Shown here piece by piece: positions 1 through 5,925 of a stretch of DNA of 7,559 nt; position 1 is the stretch's first letter; the number at the start of each line of letters is the position of its first letter. This DNA comes from an uncultured Oscillibacter sp. (lineage in GTDB: Bacteria > Bacillota > Clostridia > Oscillospirales > Oscillospiraceae). The notes beneath the pieces are model-generated. The model saw only the letters and a program-made list of their open reading frames with translations. It ran no database searches and was not told the origin of the DNA. The translations under genes and the position numbers were made by a program. Location: NCBI GenBank assembly GCA_905233795.1, contig CAJOFP010000109.1, positions 1-7,559 of the forward strand, read 5' to 3'.

Positions 1-101
1 GCGTTACCCGTTATCCTTGCCCTGTGGAGCCCGGACTTTCCTCATGGACGGCCTTTCGGCGTATCCACGCGACCGTCTGTCTCCCTCACGTTTTCGCCGC
101 G
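1..101 (-). ncRNA. rnpB: RNase P RNA, 5' part (runs off left edge)
   Basis: This is the catalytic RNA of RNase P, which trims tRNA 5' leaders. On the minus strand, positions 43-26 read GAGGAAAGTCCGGGCTCC, the near-invariant 5' core block of bacterial RNase P RNA. It is followed by ACAGGGCA and then GGTAACGC at the edge, also typical of the 5' half. Upstream lie a P1-like GTGAGGGA strand and a GCCGAAAGGC hairpin arm. The layout resembles class A, which fits Clostridia better than Bacillus (class B). Only the 5' quarter or so is present; the rest lies left of the window. The 5' end near 101 is inferred from the promoter. Confidence 0.93.
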
Positions 102-107
102 GGATTT

Positions 108-136
108 ATCATACAGGAATTTTAAAATTTTGTCAA
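108..136 (-). promoter_or_regulatory. rnpB promoter
   Basis: On the minus strand there is a perfect -35 TTGACA (136-131), a 17-bp spacer and a -10 TATGAT (113-108). Transcription would start near 101, a few bases before the first recognisable RNase P RNA stem. The strength of the boxes suits a stable housekeeping RNA. Confidence 0.8.
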
Positions 137-169
137 CGGGATTTATCGCACGCCAATTTTTACGCCGTC

Positions 170-197
170 TTGACAAAATAAATCGCTATGATATAAT
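170..197 (+). promoter_or_regulatory. thrS promoter, extended -10
   Basis: There is a -35 TTGACA at 170-175, a 16-bp spacer and a -10 TATAAT at 192-197 preceded by TG at 189-190 (extended -10). The start site would be near 204, giving a leader of about 100 nt. This leader is almost pure A/T. It contains no T-box sequence and no antiterminator hairpin, although thrS genes of Firmicutes are often controlled by T-box leaders. Confidence 0.8.
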
Positions 198-303
198 TTT
201 TATAATTTTATCTTGTTTTGACGGGATTTAATATTATTATAATTATAAAATATTATAAAATAAATATAAATATATAAATAACACGGGAGGATATAATATT
301 AAT

Positions 304-2097
304 ATGAGTTCGGAAAAAGATCAAAAAGAGTTTGAATTTTCGTTTGAGAATCCGGCGTATCGCGCCAAATATTGGCATACCTGCTCGCATGTGCTGGCGC
401 AGGCGGTGAAGCGTTTATACCCGGAAATTAAACTGGCGATTGGTCCGTCGATTGAGAACGGTTTTTATTATGATCTGGATTCGCCCTTTCCGATTACGCC
501 GGAGATTATGGAAAAATTAGAGGGCGAAATGCGGAAAATATGCAAAGAAAAATTAAAATTAGAGCGTTTTGAACTGCCCAGAGACGAAGCGATAAAATTT
601 ATGCGAGACCGCGAGGAGCCGTATAAAATCGAGTTAATTCAGGATTTGCCGGACGGCGAGGCGATCAGTTTTTATAAACAGGGCGAGTTTACGGATTTGT
701 GCGCGGGGCCGCATTTGGACTCAACCGGAAGAATTAAGGGCAACGCGATAAAATTGACGGCGTGTAACGCGGCGTATTGGCGCGGCGACGCCAGTAAAGC
801 GAGTTTACAAAGAATATACGGCATCGCGTTTCCCAAAAAAGACGAACTGGACGCGTATTTAAAGCGTCTGGAAGAGGCGAAACTGCGCGATCATAGAAAA
901 TTGGGCCGCGAATTAGGCTTATTTATGACGGATGAACTGGTTGGACGCGGTCTGCCGATGTTCTTGCCCAAAGGCTATACGATATGGCGCATTCTGGAAA
1001 ATTATATCCGGGAGAAAGAAATTAAATCCGGTTATCAACATGTTTTGACGCCCTGTATCGGGACTGTTAATTTATATAAAACTTCAGGACACTGGGAGCA
1101 TTATAAAGAAAATATGTTCCCGGCTATGGAAATTGAGGACGAGTCTTATGTACTGCGTCCCATGAACTGCCCCCATCATATGCGCATTTACGCGAATCGC
1201 GCCCATTCTTATAGAGATTTGCCCGTGAGAATCGGCGAAATCGCCCATGATTTCAGATTTGAGGCCTCCGGAGTCTTGAAAGGCATTGAACGGGGACGGC
1301 ATTTCTGCCAGAACGACGCGCATTTATTTGTGACGCCGGAACAAATCAAAGACGAATTTTCAAAAGTCTGTGATTTAATCTTCGAGACATATAAAGATTT
1401 TAATATCACGGATTATCGCTGTATATTATCATTACGCGACCCGGCGGATAAAATCAAATATCACGACGATGACGCCATGTGGAATCAGGCGGAAAACGCT
1501 TTGCGGGAAGTCCTGACGGATTTAGGCATTGAATTTACTGAGGAAATCGGCGAAGCGGCGTTTTACGGTCCGAAATTAGATGTCAACGTCAGACCCGCCG
1601 TCGGCGCGGAATATACGCTCTCAACCTGTCAGCTGGATTTCTGCCTGCCCATGAAGTTTCAATTAACTTATATAGACGCCGACGGAACGGAGAAAACGCC
1701 TGTCGTCCTGCACCGGGCTATTTTAGGTTCTTTAGATCGCTTTATGGCGTATTTAATCGAAGAGACAATGGGCGCGTTCCCGACGTGGCTTGCCCCCGTA
1801 CAGGCGAAAATATTGCCCGTCACGGATCGGGCTATAGATTACGCGAATCAAGTCCGGGATCAATTAGAATCTCTTGGTTTCCGCGCCGAAACGGATTCCC
1901 GTAATGAGAAAATAGGCCGTAAAATCCGCGACGCGCAACTGGAAAAAATTCCCTATATGCTGATTGTCGGCGACAGAGATATAGAAAATCAGACCGTTTC
2001 ACCGCGCCATCGGGCCGACGGCGATTTGGGCGCTATGAGTTTTGACCAATTCGCCGGGATTTTAAAACAGGCCGTCGATAATAAATCCCTCGCCTGA
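304..2097 (+). CDS. thrS: Threonine--tRNA ligase (TGS-less form)
   Basis: Charges tRNA-Thr with threonine in the cytoplasm. The 597-aa protein starts directly at the editing domain: H25 and H29 of the HxxxH motif with C133 and H137 of the CxxxH motif form the site that removes mischarged serine. The catalytic core follows (about 200-490), with zinc ligands C289 (RPMNCP), H340 (NDAH) and H470 (VLHRAILGSLDRF), and motif-2 arginine R318. The anticodon-binding domain begins near TWLAPVQ (494-500). The N-terminal TGS domain of about 60 residues found in E. coli ThrRS is absent; such short forms are known in Clostridia. The motif-2 loop reads GIERGRHFCQNDAH where most bacterial enzymes have GLxRVRxFTQDDAH. 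GGGAGG at 285-290 lies 13 nt before the ATG, a rather long spacing. Codon use is A/T-rich compared with eno. A monocistronic unit with its own promoter, divergent from rnpB. Confidence 0.96.
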   Translation: MSSEKDQKEFEFSFENPAYRAKYWHTCSHVLAQAVKRLYPEIKLAIGPSIENGFYYDLDSPFPITPEIMEKLEGEMRKICKEKLKLERFELPRDEAIKFMRDREEPYKIELIQDLPDGEAISFYKQGEFTDLCAGPHLDSTGRIKGNAIKLTACNAAYWRGDASKASLQRIYGIAFPKKDELDAYLKRLEEAKLRDHRKLGRELGLFMTDELVGRGLPMFLPKGYTIWRILENYIREKEIKSGYQHVLTPCIGTVNLYKTSGHWEHYKENMFPAMEIEDESYVLRPMNCPHHMRIYANRAHSYRDLPVRIGEIAHDFRFEASGVLKGIERGRHFCQNDAHLFVTPEQIKDEFSKVCDLIFETYKDFNITDYRCILSLRDPADKIKYHDDDAMWNQAENALREVLTDLGIEFTEEIGEAAFYGPKLDVNVRPAVGAEYTLSTCQLDFCLPMKFQLTYIDADGTEKTPVVLHRAILGSLDRFMAYLIEETMGAFPTWLAPVQAKILPVTDRAIDYANQVRDQLESLGFRAETDSRNEKIGRKIRDAQLEKIPYMLIVGDRDIENQTVSPRHRADGDLGAMSFDQFAGILKQAVDNKSLA

Positions 2098-2187
2098 TTT
2101 TATTAATATTATTATTTTATTTATTATTTTATTAAAATATAAATTATAAAAAATTATAAAAAAACTTGCGTTTTTCAAAATCAGGCG
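2091..2187 (+). repeat. 11-bp inverted repeat around an AT-rich spacer, possible weak thrS terminator
   Basis: CGCCTGATTTT (2091-2101, containing the thrS stop codon) is perfectly complementary to AAAATCAGGCG (2177-2187), separated by 75 nt of A/T-only or nearly A/T-only DNA. Inside, AAAAAC/GTTTTT (2160-2165, 2170-2175) forms a small hairpin with a TTGC loop. No classical GC-rich terminator is seen after thrS, so one of these structures may serve instead. Confidence 0.4.
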
Positions 2188-2194
2188 TTATTAT
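2166..2194 (+). promoter_or_regulatory. Possible promoter of the zinc-ribbon gene
   Basis: A TTGCGT -35-like box at 2166-2171 is followed after 17 bp by TATTAT at 2189-2194. In such AT-rich DNA, chance -10 boxes are common, so this is only the best-spaced candidate. It would give a leader of about 100 nt. Confidence 0.3.
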
Positions 2195-2299
2195 ATCATT
2201 TATATTTAAAATTTATTTAAATTATATATTTTTATATATTTATATATTTTATATTACAGACTTTTACGGTCTGATTTATAGAAAGGGGTTTTTGCTATC

Positions 2300-2695
2300 A
2301 TGAATTTTAACGATCTGCCCAAAAAAGCCAAAGACAGCGCGTCCGCCGCGATTGACCGCGCCAGAGAAGCCGCCGAAAATCTGCGGGTGAATATCGCAAT
2401 CGCCGGCGAACAGAAAAATATTGATAAAAACTGTGTCGCCATCGGTCTGTGGTACGTCAGCGATTATGAGGGCGAAATCCCGGAGGGCGTGAAAGAACTG
2501 GTGGACGCCGTGAAAGCCAGCAAGGCGAAAATCGCGGAACTGGAAGCGAGTAAGACCGCCCGCGCCGAAGCCGCCGCCAACGCGCCCGATGACGACGAAG
2601 AAGAGGAAAAAGCCGCCGGAAAACCCTGTCCGATCTGCGGCGAAATCTCCGACACGAAATTCTGCCCCCATTGCGGCGCCCCTATGGGTGAATAA
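2300..2695 (+). CDS. Small coiled-coil / zinc-ribbon protein
   Basis: A 131-aa soluble protein of unknown role. Residues 1-90 are charged and Ala/Lys/Glu-rich and should be helical, probably coiled coil (KDSASAAIDRAREAAENL and later VKASKAKIAELEASKTA). Residues 98-104 form an acidic linker. Residues 110-125 are a zinc ribbon with two CxxC knuckles: C110/C113 (CPIC) and C122/C125 (CPHC). This architecture, a helical N-terminus plus a C-terminal zinc ribbon, is common in short Clostridia proteins annotated only as zinc-ribbon domain proteins. AAAGGGG (2282-2288) lies 11 nt before the ATG. The frame ends 17 nt before a strong terminator, so the gene is its own unit. Codon use is GC-richer than thrS, which may point to good expression (inference). 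Zinc binding is well supported; any nucleic-acid or protein partner is unknown. Confidence 0.85.
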   Translation: MNFNDLPKKAKDSASAAIDRAREAAENLRVNIAIAGEQKNIDKNCVAIGLWYVSDYEGEIPEGVKELVDAVKASKAKIAELEASKTARAEAAANAPDDDEEEEKAAGKPCPICGEISDTKFCPHCGAPMGE

Positions 2696-2712
2696 TATAT
2701 TAAATATTAAAT

Positions 2713-2762
2713 AAAAAATCTTCCCGGTTCGTATTCTTTCACGCGACCGGGGAGATTTTTTT
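2713..2762 (+). terminator. Rho-independent terminator after the zinc-ribbon gene
   Basis: The stem pairs 2713-2728 (AAAAAATCTTCCCGGT) with 2746-2761 (ACCGGGGAGATTTTTT), with one U-G pair and a 17-nt loop. It ends in a T run and the arms carry matching A runs, so it could stop transcription in both directions. Confidence 0.9.
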
Positions 2763-2844
2763 AATAATAAAAAATAATAAATAAATAAAACAAAATCAAA
2801 ATGGTAACAGGCTGATAATATTTTATTTTTTCGTCCCCGTCCGC

Positions 2845-2873
2845 TTGACAGGCTTTGACAATGCTGGTAAAAT
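2845..2873 (+). promoter_or_regulatory. eno promoter, extended -10
   Basis: There is a -35 TTGACA at 2845-2850, a 17-bp spacer and a -10 TAAAAT at 2868-2873 with TG at 2865-2866. A second perfect TTGACA lies at 2855-2860; its best -10 partner is TATCTA (2877-2882, 16-bp spacing), so a second overlapping promoter is possible. The start site near 2880 gives a leader of about 120 nt. The 2696-2999 gap holds only the preceding terminator, this promoter and the leader. Confidence 0.8.
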
Positions 2874-2903
2874 ATATATCTATCACAAGGGAGCGTCCGA
2901 AAG

Positions 2904-2924
2904 ATTTAAATTTAAAATTTAAAT
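2904..2924 (+). repeat. 21-bp AT palindrome in the eno leader
   Basis: ATTTAAATTT-A-AAATTTAAAT is a perfect 10+1+10 palindrome made only of A and T, followed by more ATTTAAATT-type DNA up to 2940. In RNA it would form an A/U hairpin in the 5' UTR. It may be a low-complexity accident or an mRNA-stabilising structure. Confidence 0.6.
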
Positions 2925-2984
2925 TTAGATTTAAATTAAATTTTATTTCCGGCGGATCGGGCGTCCCGCGCGGCGATTTTTTAA

Positions 2985-4304
<1,320 letters not shown>

Positions 4305-4360
4305 TTTTAACGCGTATCTATTTAATTATCACGCATATCACGCGAATTTAAATTTTTAAA

Positions 4361-4459
4361 CGCGTAAAAAATCACGTCTCCCCGTTTGATTTAAAAAACG
4401 GGGAGGCGTTGGATTTTAAAATTATTTTATTTTTTATGGAGAATCTATCATGCCGGAAT
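4361..4459 (+). repeat. 99-bp perfect direct repeat, copy 1
   Basis: Identical base for base to 4997-5095 (offset 636). The unit contains, in order, a bidirectional hairpin terminator, an A/T stretch, a ribosome binding site (TGGAG) and an ATG with the next two codons (M-P-E). Identity stops abruptly on both sides (4360 A versus 4996 G; 4460 A versus 5096 T). The start of the repeated gene fits the MPx N-terminus typical of DUF4160 proteins, so the unit appears to be the promoterless 5' end of a DUF4160 gene together with the upstream terminator. Confidence 0.97.
4374..4419 (+). terminator. Terminator after eno (within repeat copy 1)
   Basis: A 14-bp stem pairs 4374-4387 (ACGTCTCCCCGTTT) with 4396-4409 (AAACGGGGAGGCGT), one U-G pair, 8-nt loop. 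Downstream on the plus strand is TGGATTTT; on the minus strand the same hairpin is followed by GATTTTTTA, a better U-tract. It therefore looks bidirectional, serving eno here. Confidence 0.85.
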
Positions 4460-4678
4460 AGCGATGACGCGCAACATCACAAGCCGCATTTTCACGTTTT
4501 TTACGGAGAATATAAAGCGTCCGTCAGCATAGAGGGCGAACTGCTTGCGGGAAGTCTCCCTGTAAAGCAACTCAGAATGGTTCAGGCATGGGCCGCGATT
4601 CATGAGGATGAATTATACGCGGCTTGGAATCAGGCTGTGCGCAATCATCCTTTTCCCAAAATAGAACCGTTACGTTAA
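4436..4678 (+). CDS. DUF4160 family protein with disrupted N-terminus
   Basis: The product matches DUF4160 from about residue 9 onward: HHKPHFHVFYGEYKA (the family's PPHxHV block), then VKQLRMVQAWAAIHEDELYAAW and a PFPKIEPL tail. Family members normally start MPxIS-x-FYGI-x-I-x-MY just before the DD..H.PHxHV block. Here the expected start exists at 4450 (ATG CCG GAA, preceded by GGAG), but that frame hits TAG at once and about 35 nt coding for the FYGI segment are missing. The homologous frame is open from a TTG at 4409 or this ATG at 4436, neither with a well-placed ribosome binding site. The gene is probably crippled, or translated with an abnormal N-terminus (MENLSCRNS). It lies 14 nt before the DUF2442 gene, the usual DUF4160-DUF2442 pairing, which has been suggested to be toxin-antitoxin-like; no activity is established here. 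Confidence 0.65.
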   Translation: MENLSCRNSDDAQHHKPHFHVFYGEYKASVSIEGELLAGSLPVKQLRMVQAWAAIHEDELYAAWNQAVRNHPFPKIEPLR

Positions 4679-4692
4679 AGGAGATTTTAAAA

Positions 4693-4992
4693 ATGTATAT
4701 TATAGACGGCGTCGCATACGCGGGCGAACAAATGCCTATAATAGAAATCATTGGCGTTCGTCCTATGGATGGAAATCGCTTGTGGATTCGTTTCAAAACA
4801 GGGGAAACCGGCGTTTTTGATTTTTCACCGTTATTAAATGACCCGGCGTTTATTCCGCTTCAAGATAAAAATATTTTTCAAGGCGTATATCTTGACAACG
4901 GCGTCCCCTGCTGGAACGACGGCGGAATTGATATTTCTCCCGCTTATTTATACCAACATGCCGTTTTAAACCAAATCCCGAACGCGTCATGA
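4693..4992 (+). CDS. DUF2442 family protein
   Basis: A 99-aa protein with the DUF2442 pattern: DGVAYAGEQMPIIEIIGVRPMDGNRLWIRFKTGETGVFDFSPLL (a dG-x-v-x-DF-xxLL core), then PAFIPLQDKNIFQGVYLDNGVPCWNDGGIDISPAYLY (F..v.vd.g...W..g.Dl.p..LY). AAAGGAG (4677-4683) overlaps the end of the DUF4160 gene and lies 9 nt before this ATG; a longer in-frame start at 4624 would lie inside the DUF4160 gene and has no ribosome binding site. The function is unknown. The family often follows DUF4160 genes and the pair has been regarded as a possible toxin-antitoxin or regulatory unit (family knowledge). This member is intact, unlike its partner. The frame ends 5 nt before the second 99-bp repeat copy. Confidence 0.88.
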   Translation: MYIIDGVAYAGEQMPIIEIIGVRPMDGNRLWIRFKTGETGVFDFSPLLNDPAFIPLQDKNIFQGVYLDNGVPCWNDGGIDISPAYLYQHAVLNQIPNAS

Positions 4993-4996
4993 AAAG

Positions 4997-5095
4997 CGCG
5001 TAAAAAATCACGTCTCCCCGTTTGATTTAAAAAACGGGGAGGCGTTGGATTTTAAAATTATTTTATTTTTTATGGAGAATCTATCATGCCGGAAT
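4997..5095 (+). repeat. 99-bp perfect direct repeat, copy 2
   Basis: Identical to 4361-4459. Here the ATG at 5086 starts an eight-codon frame, MPEFLFSA, ending in TAG at 5110-5112, so it is only a truncated start with no DUF4160 body. The two copies bracket 537 bp carrying the DUF4160-DUF2442 pair. Confidence 0.97.
5010..5055. terminator. Bidirectional terminator (within repeat copy 2)
   Basis: The same 14-bp hairpin as after eno, with arms at 5010-5023 and 5032-5045. It lies between the convergent ends of the DUF2442 gene (plus) and the repeat-protein gene (minus) and can serve both. On the minus strand it is followed by GATTTTTTA. Confidence 0.8.
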
Positions 5096-5116
5096 TTTTA
5101 TTCAGCGCATAGGCGA

Positions 5117-5356
5117 TTATCTACTCCTGCCCATGTAGTCGCCGTCTTTGTTGTAGAAGTCGTCGCCGCGCTGTCTGCCCATGTAGTCGCCGTCTCTGTT
5201 GTAGAAGTCGTCGCCGCGCTGTCTACCCATGTAGTTGCCGTCCTTGTCGTAGAAGTCGTCGCCGCGCTGTCTGCCCATGTAGTTGCCGTCCTTGTCGTAG
5301 AACTCGTCGCCGTTGCGTTTGCCAATAAAGCTGCCGAATTTATCAAAGAAATCCAT
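5117..5356 (-). CDS. 79-aa tandem-repeat protein (16-residue repeats)
   Basis: A real minus-strand gene: GGAGGTG is placed 6 nt before the ATG and a strong promoter lies upstream. After MDFFDKFGSF the protein is built of 16-residue units ending at GRSR, consensus MGRQRGDDFYDKDGNY, with DKDG, NRDG or NKDG variants. It is highly charged and hydrophilic, with no signal peptide, membrane segment or cysteine. The D-x-D-G-x-Y core recalls Ca-binding loops, but the spacing does not complete an EF-hand, so no function is claimed. The DNA repeats are nearly identical, suggesting recent expansion, and the opposite strand has long spurious frames caused by the repeat. It is divergent from an XRE regulator, which probably controls it. 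The N-terminal MDFFDKFG resembles the starts of other small Clostridia proteins, but that is weak evidence. Confidence 0.82.
   Translation of the reverse strand: MDFFDKFGSFIGKRNGDEFYDKDGNYMGRQRGDDFYDKDGNYMGRQRGDDFYNRDGDYMGRQRGDDFYNKDGDYMGRSR
5130..5321 (-). repeat. Four tandem 48-bp repeats inside the repeat-protein gene
   Basis: The units lie at 5130-5177, 5178-5225, 5226-5273 and 5274-5321, each beginning CCCATGTAGT on the plus strand. Units 1-3 differ by only a few bases; the unit at 5274-5321, which encodes the N-terminal repeat, is the most diverged at its right end. Each is 16 codons, so copy-number changes keep the frame. Confidence 0.95.
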
Positions 5357-5383
5357 ATTCTCACCTCCTCTCTGTTGTTGCGT

Positions 5384-5412
5384 ATTGTAATATATATTTT
5401 GTAACTTGTCAA
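5384..5412 (-). promoter_or_regulatory. Promoter of the repeat-protein gene
   Basis: On the minus strand there is a perfect -35 TTGACA (5412-5407), a 17-bp spacer and a -10 TACAAT (5389-5384). The start site near 5377 gives a leader of about 20 nt holding GGAGGTG. The -35 box is the centre of a 15-bp palindrome (5402-5416). Confidence 0.82.
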
Positions 5413-5416
5413 GTTA
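5402..5416. promoter_or_regulatory. 15-bp palindrome on the -35 box, likely operator
   Basis: TAACTTG-T-CAAGTTA is a perfect 7+1+7 palindrome covering the -35 box of the divergent repeat-protein promoter. A protein bound here would block that promoter. The XRE regulator encoded 67 bp to the right is the natural candidate; this link is inferred. Confidence 0.55.
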
Positions 5417-5461
5417 TATTTTTAATTTTTTACGTTGTCGCATATTTTTATTTTACGGGAT

Positions 5462-5476
5462 ACCCTGTAACAGGGT
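5462..5476. promoter_or_regulatory. 15-bp palindrome over the XRE ribosome binding site
   Basis: ACCCTGT-A-ACAGGGT is a perfect 7+1+7 palindrome ending 6 nt before the XRE start codon. Its right arm contains the AGGG that serves as ribosome binding site. As DNA it may be an autoregulatory operator; as RNA a hairpin could hide the ribosome binding site, though the 1-nt centre means the stem would have to open slightly. Confidence 0.55.
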
Positions 5477-5482
5477 GAAAAT

Positions 5483-5710
5483 ATGGACAATCGACAATTT
5501 GATAAATATAGACATTTGGGATTGAATATCGCGTATTATCGCAAAGAGCGCGGACTTTCTCAAAGCCGCCTCGCGGAAATGATTGACACCAGCAGAACGC
5601 ATATGAGCCGGATTGAAACCGCCGATTGCGCCGTATCGCTTGATATAGTTTTTAAAATTTGTGACGTTCTGGAAGTATCGCCGACAAAATTATTTGATTT
5701 TCGGAATTAA
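5483..5710 (+). CDS. XRE-family helix-turn-helix regulator
   Basis: A 75-aa DNA-binding protein consisting of almost nothing but a Cro/C1-type HTH domain (about 12-68): LGLNIAYYRKERGLSQSRLAEMIDTSRTHMSRIE, followed by VSLDIVFKICDVLEVSPTKLFDF. The recognition helix is about TSRTHMSRIE (36-45). It has no extra sensor or catalytic domain, as is typical for small repressors and antitoxin-like regulators. AGGGTG (5472-5477) lies 5 nt before the ATG and is embedded in a palindrome. The gene is transcribed away from the repeat-protein gene across a 126-bp shared region and ends in its own terminator, so it probably regulates itself and its neighbour (inference). A clear plus-strand promoter could not be picked out. 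Confidence 0.92.
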   Translation: MDNRQFDKYRHLGLNIAYYRKERGLSQSRLAEMIDTSRTHMSRIETADCAVSLDIVFKICDVLEVSPTKLFDFRN

Positions 5711-5722
5711 ATAATATAAAAA

Positions 5723-5771
5723 TTCCCGCTGTCCCGTGATTTATAAGAATCAGGACGGCGGGCGTTTTTTT
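5723..5771 (+). terminator. Terminator after the XRE gene
   Basis: CCCGCTGTCC (5725-5734) pairs with GGACGGCGGG (5753-5762); the stem continues with TGATT/AATCA (5737-5741, 5748-5752) after a 2-nt bulge. A run of seven T follows (5765-5771). Confidence 0.92.
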
Positions 5772-5925
5772 GATTGAAATTTTCAAAATTTGTCCGCGAT
5801 TTCCTCACATGATTTTGATATTTTCCGGGCAAACTGTACCCGATACGCGAAAAATATAGAGACAGAAAATAAAGAAATAATAAAAAAATATAAAAAATAA
5901 TAAAAAATCATGGGAGGATATAAAA

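Noticed and set aside
198..303. T-box or riboswitch before thrS
   Set aside because: The leader is almost pure A/T with no T-box core, specifier stem or terminator hairpin.
2276..2671. Minus-strand 131-aa Gly/Phe-rich frame
   Set aside because: It is a shadow of the zinc-ribbon gene, whose plus-strand frame has a ribosome binding site, clear domain pattern and terminator.
4361..5095. Insertion sequence with flanking repeats
   Set aside because: The repeats are direct, not inverted, and no transposase is encoded between them.
5130..5321. Possible CRISPR array
   Set aside because: The units are contiguous 48-bp coding repeats without unique spacers and no cas genes are near.
5045..5404. Plus-strand open frame with HVVAV.VVEVVAALS repeats
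   Set aside because: It is the opposite-strand reading of the 48-bp repeats. It begins inside the 99-bp repeat with no usable ribosome binding site and runs over the promoter of the minus-strand gene.
5098..5412. Second minus-strand frame rich in Ser/Thr/Ala (ATTSTTRTATTW repeats)
   Set aside because: It is another frame of the same tandem repeat with no ribosome binding site. The 5117-5356 frame has GGAGGTG and a promoter.
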